Origin: Streptomyces sp. NBC_00457
GTDB lineage: Bacteria; Actinomycetota; Actinomycetes; Streptomycetales; Streptomycetaceae
Reading direction: 5' to 3'
Assembly: GCF_036014015.1 (NCBI RefSeq)
Contig: NZ_CP107905.1
Span: 9,672,001-9,736,000, forward strand
DNA length: 64,000 bases
Under the pieces are notes generated by a model that was not told the DNA's origin, did no database searches, and worked only from the letters and a program-made list of their open reading frames with translations. Positions 45,476-52,378 of this stretch are shown piece after piece. Position 1 is the stretch's first letter, and each line of letters begins with the position of its first letter. The position numbers were made by a program, and so were the translations under genes.

Positions 45476-46174
45476 TCATGAAATCCCGAGACTGTCGAGC
45501 CAATCGCCCACCTCCGCCTCGGCATTGTCCATATCGTCTCGTGAGATCGTGAACGCATTACTGATCACAGTGGAATCAGCAAGCTTTTCGGTGACGATTT
45601 CAACAGTTCCCGACAGGCGGCTTCCGCCATGAGTGGTGAATAGAATGATGTTCTTTTTGCTGAAATCGTGCTGTTCAAGGAACGTGTGCACCGGCATCGG
45701 CAGGCTGTACCACCAGATCGGATAGCCGATGAATACGGTGCCATATTCTTCAAGGTTCGGTATCAGGGCTTTGAGTTTCGGCCTTTCGTCGTCTTCTTGC
45801 TGTTTTAGTGCGAGATCTGACAGTGTTTTGTGATCGAGGGGCAACTCTTCCGCTGTCTCGATACGGAATACCTCGGCGCCCGTGCTCTCCACGATGATTT
45901 GAGCGACGTGTTGGGTGTTCCCGAGAACCTTTCTATCAACGACATGAGTGCTGTTCTGCTCGTTCTCCGTCATATTGTTCGGGTCATCGGTTTCCGGCAT
46001 CGAAAAGTAGGCGACCAAAGTGCGTGAATTATCCAATGGCGGGACGGTTTTCGAGGCTTCGGAACCGCCGAGTGCCTCGCCTGCCCCTCTTATTATTGAA
46101 CAGCCCGCGGTTCCGGCTCCCGCCAGTGCGACGGTGGTCAGTGCAAGAAATTTTCGGCGCGTGGTGCTTGTCAT
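45476..46174 (-). CDS. Exported flavodoxin (Tat/lipoprotein signal)
   Basis: A 232-residue flavodoxin. The N-terminus STTRRKFLALTTVALAGAGT then AGC combines a twin-arginine motif with a lipobox (Cys25). The flavodoxin fold starts at RTLVAYFSMPETDD, with the FMN phosphate loop in that segment. VFIGYPIWWYSLPMPVHTFL (isoalloxazine loop with Trp-Trp) and ILFTTHGGSRLSGTVEIV follow. Similar proteins are annotated flavodoxin_4. Placement outside the membrane beside a ferric-reductase-like protein suggests an electron carrier across or at the membrane. The segment is less GC-rich than its neighbours. ATG at 46174 after ACGGAG. Confidence 0.85.
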   Translation of the reverse strand: MTSTTRRKFLALTTVALAGAGTAGCSIIRGAGEALGGSEASKTVPPLDNSRTLVAYFSMPETDDPNNMTENEQNSTHVVDRKVLGNTQHVAQIIVESTGAEVFRIETAEELPLDHKTLSDLALKQQEDDERPKLKALIPNLEEYGTVFIGYPIWWYSLPMPVHTFLEQHDFSKKNIILFTTHGGSRLSGTVEIVTEKLADSTVISNAFTISRDDMDNAEAEVGDWLDSLGIS

Positions 46175-46241
46175 CTCAGTGAACTCCGTTTCGTCGGCAT
46201 GGGCGATTTCCTGGGGCCACGTGGAACTGGGGTCGCATCGA

Positions 46242-47516
46242 CTACATGGTGAGGCGTTCCTGGTGTATTCGCCGTCCTGAGACGCCGATGCGCCGCAGTA
46301 GGCGTTGGTTCGCCAACACGGCGGGGTTCGGACCCACAATGAAGAACGCGCCCTTCGCGACTGCCTCTGCAGACAGCGTGCTGGCGAGATCTTCACGGCG
46401 GAACCGGCCGACACTGATGGTGACCTGCATACGGCTACCGGACGCGGCCTGGTACTCCTCGAGCACGTCGCGGTAATAGGCATCTTCTGCGCTACGTACG
46501 GCCCACAGCAGATGAATCCTCCGCGTGGTGTGGTGAGCTGCTGCCAGGCTGAGCAGCGGCGCCACGCCCGCGCCCATCCCGACGAGCACGAGCGGAGCTT
46601 CGCGGTCCCGTCCCTGGATGATCGATTCGAAGCGGCCGAACGGCCCCTCCAGGCGGACGCGGGTTCCCACTTCGACATTGTCGAGACGCCGGGTGAAGTC
46701 TCCGTGCTGCCGAATCGTGAAGGCCAGGGTCTTCTGGTTGTCGTCGGTCACCGAGAAGGGGTGCCATTCCCTACTCGCAGAAGAAAACCCCTCGAAGCTG
46801 AGGAAGAAGAAGTCGCCCGGCCGCAGGGTCGCCGCTTTGCTGTCGAGGCCCACCGACACCCTGCGGGTCGCCCCACCGCGCGTTTCGTTGCTGGTGAGGG
46901 TCCCCATCAGATACGTGTCGGGCGCGATCCATTTCTTCCAGACATAGATGCCGAGCGCCGTCACTGTGTACAGATCGAAAAGCACCATGAACGCGAAGTA
47001 CTGATTCACTCTCACGAGCAGGTGGGCGTGCAGCCAGATCATCGCCACGATCACCAGGTTGAGTCGATGAATCCACACGGAGAGCTGGCGGCGGAGGACG
47101 GTCTCCAGAAGTCCCTTGACCTTAAGCAGCAGTCTCGACCTGTCGACGAACCACCCACTCATAAAGAACATCGAGTAGCACAGCACTGCGAGCGCTCCAT
47201 AGAACCCCCAATCCCCCAGAATTCGAGCCAGGTGGCTCGGGGAGTAGGAGTTGTCACTGTGCACATATACTGCGGCGATTGCCAGTACGCCGAGTGCTCC
47301 ATGCAGGCCGTAGATGGCCGGAAGTCCCACGAAACGGTGCAGCCAGGCCGGTCTCACGCTGAGCACGATGGACAACAGCCACCATGTATAGGCAATCAGG
47401 CCGAGGAATACATAGAACTTCAGGAGGTCGGGTTCAGTGGCCACGAACTCGTAGGTGAGAATCAGCGGGAGCGGAAACACCACCGCGAAGCTCCAGAACA
47501 GCAGCTTACGTAGCAT
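46242..47516 (-). CDS. Ferric-reductase-like transmembrane oxidoreductase (FAD/NAD)
   Basis: A 424-residue membrane flavoprotein. About six hydrophobic segments fill residues 5-205, with heme-ligand-type histidines in AIYGLHGALGVLAIAAVYVH and VAMIWLHAHLLVRVNQYFAF. The FAD-binding domain has ASREWHPFSVTDD and GPFGRFES, and the NAD-binding domain has APLVLVGMGAGVAPLLSLAA and the C-terminal FFIVGPNPAVL. It would move electrons from cytoplasmic NAD(P)H across the membrane through heme. It lies 67 bases upstream of the exported flavodoxin on the same strand, making that protein a probable partner. GTGGAG precedes the ATG. Confidence 0.85.
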   Translation of the reverse strand: MLRKLLFWSFAVVFPLPLILTYEFVATEPDLLKFYVFLGLIAYTWWLLSIVLSVRPAWLHRFVGLPAIYGLHGALGVLAIAAVYVHSDNSYSPSHLARILGDWGFYGALAVLCYSMFFMSGWFVDRSRLLLKVKGLLETVLRRQLSVWIHRLNLVIVAMIWLHAHLLVRVNQYFAFMVLFDLYTVTALGIYVWKKWIAPDTYLMGTLTSNETRGGATRRVSVGLDSKAATLRPGDFFFLSFEGFSSASREWHPFSVTDDNQKTLAFTIRQHGDFTRRLDNVEVGTRVRLEGPFGRFESIIQGRDREAPLVLVGMGAGVAPLLSLAAAHHTTRRIHLLWAVRSAEDAYYRDVLEEYQAASGSRMQVTISVGRFRREDLASTLSAEAVAKGAFFIVGPNPAVLANQRLLRRIGVSGRRIHQERLTM

Positions 47517-47518
47517 CG

Positions 47519-47710
47519 TCAGGACTCCACCTGAGCTGTCCGGTTCGGCTCGCTCGACCGTTGTCCGACCTCAGGCGTTCCGACATCACCCACAAGGGAA
47601 AAACCTTGCCTGCCCGTGTCTCGCACATTTTGCAGGTTGACGTAAATGAGTGTTGCCATAGTCAGGGCAGCAACAGCGATCAGGGCAATCGCTTTGTATT
47701 TCGGATTCAC
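47519..47710 (-). CDS. Small single-pass membrane protein
   Basis: A 63-residue protein with one membrane segment, YKAIALIAVAALTMATLIYV (residues 4-23), and a polar tail outside the membrane. It ends two bases before the ferric-reductase-like start, and its tail sequence contains that gene's ribosome site, so the two are probably co-translated. The GTG at 47710 has AAGGG seven bases upstream; a TTG at 47716 is the alternative. It resembles the N-terminal anchor of an FMN_bind protein but has no such domain. Function unknown. Confidence 0.6.
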   Translation of the reverse strand: MNPKYKAIALIAVAALTMATLIYVNLQNVRDTGRQGFSLVGDVGTPEVGQRSSEPNRTAQVES

Positions 47711-47918
47711 GTGCAAGCCCTTTTCGGCGAGGGCGACTTGGAGGTCTTACTCATCGAGTACTCTTCCTGTTTTCCTTGTGTGGATTGCCTGACCGCAGAC
47801 CCGTTGCGACGAGTGCGGGGGAGTGCGGTGCCGGCGGTCTCAGTGCGAGCGCAACGCGCACGCGGGCAGGGCGCGACGACCCCAGACCCGTGTCGGTACG
47901 TCGGCCCTTGCCGGCCGA

Positions 47919-48905
47919 TCAGGAGAAAAAGATGGGCAGGCGCGGAACATAGGGTGCTTCAAGAGCGTCGACCTCGTCGTCGGTCAGCTCGATGTCGAGC
48001 GCCGCGACGGCGTCGGCCAAGTGGTGCGGCTTGGTGGCGCCCACGATCGGGGCCGAGACCACCGGGTTCTTGAGCACCCAGGCCAGCGCGATCTGCGCCA
48101 TGGAGACCCCGCGCTCCTCGGCGATCTTCTGCACGGCGTCGACGATGGGCTTGTCGCTGTCGAGGAAGAGCGGCCGGCCGTTCATGTCGACCTGGCGGTC
48201 CTCCTCCGACCTGCGCGTCGTGCCCTGCTCGCCCCAGGGGCGGGTCACCCTTCCCCCGGCGAGCGGGCTCCACGGGATGCTGCCCACGCCCTGGTCTGCG
48301 AGCAGGCCGAACATCTCACGTTCCTCCTCGCGGTGGATCACGCTGTAGTGGTCCTGCATGGACACGAATCGCGTCCAGCCGTTCGCTTCCGCGGCGTGCT
48401 GCAGTTTCGCGAACTGCCACGCCCACATCGAGGAGGCGCCGATGTAGCGGGCCTTGCCTGCCTTGACCACGTCGTGCAGCGCTTCCATCGTCTCTTCGAC
48501 CGGTGTCTCGGGGTCGAAGCGGTGGATCTGGTACAGGTCGACGTAGTCGGTGTCCAGGCGCCGCAGCGAGGCGTCGATCTGCTCCATGACTGCCTTGCGC
48601 GAGAGCCCCGCGCCGCCCGGCCCCTGGTGCATGGGCTGGAACAGTTTCGTGGCGAGGACGATGTCGTCGCGCTGGGTGTACTTCCGCAGCGCGCGTCCGA
48701 CGATCTCCTCGGAGGTGCCCAGACCGTAGATGTTGGCGGTGTCCCAGAACGTGATGCCGAGTTCGACGGTCTGCCGGAAGATCGGCTCGGCCGCCGTGTC
48801 GTCGAGCACCCATGGCATCCGTTTCGCGGGGTCGCCGAAGCTCATGCAACCGAGCGCGATACGGCTGACTTTCAGGCCCGAGGTTCCGAGACGCGTGTGC
48901 TCCAT
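47919..48905 (-). CDS. Aldo/keto reductase (YajO-type)
   Basis: A 328-residue AKR starting MEHTRLGTSGLKVSRIALGC. Catalytic residues are Asp and Tyr in TFWDTANIYGLGTSEEIVG, Lys in LATKLFQPMHQGPGGAG and His in LYQIHRFDPETPVEET. It has YIGASSMWAWQFAKLQ and PIVGATKPHHLADAVAALDI for the cofactor. AGAGGAAG precedes the ATG at 48905. The protein is longer after the Lys than the other AKRs here, matching the YajO/AKR11-like group. The 208 bases between its end and the small membrane gene show no feature. Confidence 0.92.
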   Translation of the reverse strand: MEHTRLGTSGLKVSRIALGCMSFGDPAKRMPWVLDDTAAEPIFRQTVELGITFWDTANIYGLGTSEEIVGRALRKYTQRDDIVLATKLFQPMHQGPGGAGLSRKAVMEQIDASLRRLDTDYVDLYQIHRFDPETPVEETMEALHDVVKAGKARYIGASSMWAWQFAKLQHAAEANGWTRFVSMQDHYSVIHREEEREMFGLLADQGVGSIPWSPLAGGRVTRPWGEQGTTRRSEEDRQVDMNGRPLFLDSDKPIVDAVQKIAEERGVSMAQIALAWVLKNPVVSAPIVGATKPHHLADAVAALDIELTDDEVDALEAPYVPRLPIFFS

Positions 48906-48992
48906 GACCAACTTCCTCTGACTGATCTGTAGGGCTGTTTGTGGGGCAGATCTGTTGCGCTGATCTGTTGTGGTGCTTGGGCCGACGCCGGC

Positions 48993-49951
48993 TCAGTAGT
49001 AGCGGCCGCCCTGTGGGGTGGGCAGGGCATCGAGTTCGGCGAGATCGTCGGCGCTGAGCCGCACGTCGGCCGCGCCGGCGTTGTCCAGCAGGTACTTGGG
49101 GGTCTTGGTGCCGGGGATCGGGACGACGTACTCGCCCTGGGCCAGCACCCACGCCAACGCCACCTGCGCCGGTGTGACACCGATGCGCTCGGCGATCTCG
49201 CGGACCTTGTCGGCGATGGCGCGGTTGATCGCCAGGGCGTCGTCCTGGAAGCGGGCAAGGCCGCGCCGGAAGTCGTCCTTGGGCAGGTCGTCGTACGAGG
49301 TGAACCGGCCGGTGAGGAAGCCTTTGCCGAGGGGTGAGTACGGCACGAAGGCGATGTCCTGTTCCTTGCAGTACGGCAGCACCTCGGCCATCCAGTCCCG
49401 CGTCCACAGCGACAGCTCGGACTGCACCGCCGTGACCGGGTGGACGGACTGTGCCCGCCTGATCTGCTCGACACTCACCTCGGACAGGCCGATCGCGCGT
49501 GCCTTGCCTGCCGACACGGCCTCCGCCAGGGCGCCCACGCTCTCCTCGATGGGCACATCCGGGTCGACGCGGTGCAGGTAGTACAGGTCCACGTGGTCCG
49601 TGCCCAGACGCCGGAGGCTGTCGTCGATCGAACGACGAATGTGCTCCGGGCGGCCGTCGACGCCGGTGACCGCACCGTCCTTGCCCAGCACACCGACCTT
49701 GGTGGCCAGTACAGCGCGCTCGCGGTGGCCGTCCGCCAGGGCGGCCCGACCAACTGCTCGTTCGTGTAGGGGCCGTACACGTCGGAGGTGTCCAGCAGGG
49801 TCATCCCCAGGTCGAGGGACTGATGGATCACCGAAACCATCTCGGCCTCGTCACGCGGGGTCGCCTGGTCGTAGCTGAAGCTCATGCCCATGCAGCCCAG
49901 GCCGACGACGCCGACCTCGGGGCCGTCGGGGCCGAGGGTGGTGGTGCGCAT
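48993..49951 (-). pseudogene. Aldo/keto reductase disrupted by a one-base frameshift
   Basis: From the ATG at 49951 the frame reads [20 protein letters not shown] through [17 protein letters not shown], then fails. In the next frame the family sequence resumes ([36 protein letters not shown]) and runs cleanly to 48993. The break is near 49748 in the G/C run GTCGGGCCGCCCTGG, where one base appears to be missing. All catalytic residues are present across the two frames, and the rest is conserved with the AKR at 26423. It is either a recent pseudogene or a sequencing error. Confidence 0.85.
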
Positions 49952-50031
49952 GCTGTTGGTCCTTTCGGTCTTCGGTGGTTCGGACCGGGGTTCGGTGCGC
50001 GGGCGACGCACCGGCCGGGGTGAGTGCTGTG

Positions 50032-50937
50032 TCAGTCCGCGAACCCGGTACGCGATGCTCCGATCCGTGACGCGTGCGCCGAGTCGGACGCCGCCAGATC
50101 GAGCAGGACCATCGCGTCGTACTCGGTGCTGCCGGGCTCGGCGTGGTACACGACCAGCCGGTGGCCGGGGGTGCCTTCCAGCTGCATGGACTGGTAGCCG
50201 AGGGTGAGGTCGCCGACGTCCGGGTGGTGGAACGTCTTGCGGCCATAGGAGTGGCCGCGTACGTCGTAGCGTTCCCACAGGCGGGCGAACTCCGGGCTTT
50301 TGAGCAGGAGTTCACCGGCGAGCTGGGTGAGGTCGGGGGCATCCGGGTCGGTACCGGCCAGGGCCCGCAGGCGGGCTACGCAGCCGCGGACCTGGTTGCC
50401 CCAGTCGTCGAAGAGGTCGCGGGCGGTGGGGTGGAGGAAGACGTAGCGAGCGATGTTGCGCTGTCTCGCGGGCCAGTCCTCCATCCCGGCGAGGAGTCGC
50501 AGTCCGCCCGGGTTCCAGGCCAGTACGTCGCCCGTGCGGCTGACCACGTGCGCGGGCTGGGGCCGCATGGCCTCCAGCAGGAGCTTTACTCCGGGCCGTA
50601 CGGAGCGGGTGGGCGCGGTGGGCGGTTTTGGAGATGTACGCGCGGCATGCGCGGCCAGGCTGCGCAGGTGGTCGTGTTCCGGCTCCTCCAGCCGGAGGGC
50701 GCGGGCGAGGGAGTCGACGACGGACGGGCTGGGGTGGGTCTCCTTGCCGCGCTCCAGCCGGGTGAAGTAGTCGATGCTGATCCCGGCCAGGGTGGCCAGT
50801 TCCTCACGGCGCAGTCCAGGTGTGCGACGCGCGCCGGCACCGGGTGGTAGGCCGACCTCCTCGGGGGTCACCTGGGCCCGTCGGGCGCGTAGGTAGCGCC
50901 CCAGCTCGGTGCCGCCGCTGTGTTGCTCACGATCCAT
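50032..50937 (-). CDS. MmyB-like XRE-family transcriptional regulator 4
   Basis: A 301-residue regulator, paralogous to those at 10095, 23437 and 29406. The helix-turn-helix has [20 protein letters not shown] and [17 protein letters not shown]. The ligand domain has [20 protein letters not shown] and [19 protein letters not shown]. The ATG at 50937 starts MDREQHSGG, equivalent to the other starts; the open frame upstream crosses element G. Its divergent neighbour is now only an SDR fragment. Confidence 0.9.
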   Translation of the reverse strand: MDREQHSGGTELGRYLRARRAQVTPEEVGLPPGAGARRTPGLRREELATLAGISIDYFTRLERGKETHPSPSVVDSLARALRLEEPEHDHLRSLAAHAARTSPKPPTAPTRSVRPGVKLLLEAMRPQPAHVVSRTGDVLAWNPGGLRLLAGMEDWPARQRNIARYVFLHPTARDLFDDWGNQVRGCVARLRALAGTDPDAPDLTQLAGELLLKSPEFARLWERYDVRGHSYGRKTFHHPDVGDLTLGYQSMQLEGTPGHRLVVYHAEPGSTEYDAMVLLDLAASDSAHASRIGASRTGFAD

Positions 50938-50989
50938 GTCTTCCGAGTGTGGGGACGACACGACTTGGGTGGAAGGCGGATGGGGTGCC

Positions 50990-51035
50990 CTGTCACGGCA
51001 CTGAACAGCACTCCGGGCTGCAACGCGGTCTGCCA
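50990..51035 (+). promoter_or_regulatory. 46-bp redox-regulon element, copy G
   Basis: CTGTCACGGC, ACTGAACAGC, ACTCCGGGCT, GCAACGCGGT then CTGCCA, half-sites 40 bp apart. It lies 53 bases from the start of regulator 4 and points to a broken SDR at 51105. Confidence 0.78.
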
Positions 51036-51104
51036 CATGGCGAGCCGGAGGTGCAGGCTTGACGTTCGTAGAACATCTCCGTTCCCGGCAGCCGCGCATC
51101 ACGA

Positions 51105-51200
51105 CGAATCCAGCTCGTGGCCGCGCTCGGCCGGGCAGTGGACGACCTCGGCGCGCCGGAGGTGCTCGTCTACACCGCTGACCACCGAGTGACGGCGCGC
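51105..51200 (+). pseudogene. SDR fragment next to regulator 4
   Basis: The plus-strand frame containing 51111 reads QLVAALGRAVDDLGAPEVLV then YTADHRVTA, matching the beta-4 region of SDRs (compare LQAALDAAHTALGPIEILQY in the SDR at 33529). The cofactor motif and the rest of the enzyme are absent. It occupies the place of the divergent target gene seen beside the other regulators. The remaining bases to 51298 hold no gene. Confidence 0.5.
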
Positions 51201-51298
51201 CCCACGACTTCGAGGTGGCGCGCCGTCCGCTCGCAGGCGGTTCGCGTGCTCCGCCCGGCCTCATCTCCCGCCAACGCGGCGCCTGTTCGGCGCGTCTG

Positions 51299-52378
51299 TC
51301 AGTCGTAGTCCTCGATCCGCCATTCGTCGTGCCAGTCCAGGAAGGCCATCTCTCCTTCGAAGCGCAGGGGCAGCCAGACGTAGTCCGCGATGGAAGTGTC
51401 GGGGTCGAGCAGTTCAGGGGGGAGGACGGCAGGGGTGTCGGAGGCGTCCTCCGTCGCGTCTCCGGAGAAGCGCCTGCGCATTTCTTCCTGGATCGGCTCG
51501 GCCAGCTCGGGTGCCAGGTGGGGCAGCCACCTGTCGGCCAGGGCGATGTAGAGGTCCTTCTTGTGCGGATGCTTGAACACCGAGCTGATCTGGGAGCGGT
51601 ACGACGTCCCGGAGGTGTCCTGGGGATGCGGGTCCCCCAGCACGGTCCACGGGCCGTGGAAGGTCCGTGCGACGGCCACCTCCGACGGGTTGGGGGCGTA
51701 GCCGGTGGTGCCCGAAGTGATCAAGTAGTGCAGTCCGCCCCGCGTGAAGTGGGCCGGTGCCTCACGGACGTACGGCGGGTGGGGGTGGGGGAACTGGGTC
51801 GAGTAGTAGCCGTTGACGTTCGTGTAGTCGTCGGTCAGGTCGGCGCAGATCAGCTCGCTGTGCACGCGCTCGAAGTAGTAGTACGCCTTGCCGTCGTCGG
51901 GATGTACGGCGAGGTCGAAGTCGCCGGCGTTCATGCCGAGCGGGCGCAGCCCCGTGCGGACGACGCGGTAAGGGCCGAGGAAGTCGTCGGCGACGAGGAC
52001 GGTGCTGGTCTGGGTATTCCCCTCGCCCATGATCTTGATCCAGCACACGTACTGCTTGGTGGCGGCGTTGAAGACGATGTGCGGGCGGTCGACCTGCTGG
52101 GCCGGGTGGAGAGGAGAGTTCGGGTCGCCCGGCTCGGGCGGGATGATCAGCCCGCGGTCCTCCCAGTTGTAGAAGTCGGTGGAGGAGTAGCAGCGGATCC
52201 CCCAGTGCCAGATTCCGCTGCCGGGCTTCGTCCGTTCCTTGTTCTCGCCGTACCAGTAGAACGTTCCGTCGAGGTACGTGATCGACCCGCCGTGCGCCTG
52301 GATGCGGTGGCCGGCCGTGTCGTACCAGACCTGGCCCGGGCGTATGGACGACTGGGGCGGTGGCGGTGTGGTCGTCAC
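51299..52378 (-). CDS. Glycoside hydrolase family 43-like five-bladed propeller protein
   Basis: A 359-residue protein with the GH43 propeller layout: AHGGSITYLDGTFYWYGENK, WGIRCYSSTDFYNWEDRG, RPHIVFNAATKQYVCWIKI, FDLAVHPDDGKAYYYFERV and GLHYLITSGTTGYAPNP. An acidic Asp in RPHIV- and DFDLAV-type positions fits the family, but the exact catalytic residues are not assigned. Relatives act on arabinan, xylan or beta-galactans. No signal peptide is seen. The GTG at 52378 overlaps the GH116 stop (GTGA), so the two genes are translationally coupled. Confidence 0.82.
   Translation of the reverse strand: MTTTPPPPQSSIRPGQVWYDTAGHRIQAHGGSITYLDGTFYWYGENKERTKPGSGIWHWGIRCYSSTDFYNWEDRGLIIPPEPGDPNSPLHPAQQVDRPHIVFNAATKQYVCWIKIMGEGNTQTSTVLVADDFLGPYRVVRTGLRPLGMNAGDFDLAVHPDDGKAYYYFERVHSELICADLTDDYTNVNGYYSTQFPHPHPPYVREAPAHFTRGGLHYLITSGTTGYAPNPSEVAVARTFHGPWTVLGDPHPQDTSGTSYRSQISSVFKHPHKKDLYIALADRWLPHLAPELAEPIQEEMRRRFSGDATEDASDTPAVLPPELLDPDTSIADYVWLPLRFEGEMAFLDWHDEWRIEDYD

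Noticed and set aside
48906..48992. Three GATCTGT direct repeats between two AKR genes
   Set aside because: Short, imperfectly spaced and not found near other genes; no evidence for a regulatory role.
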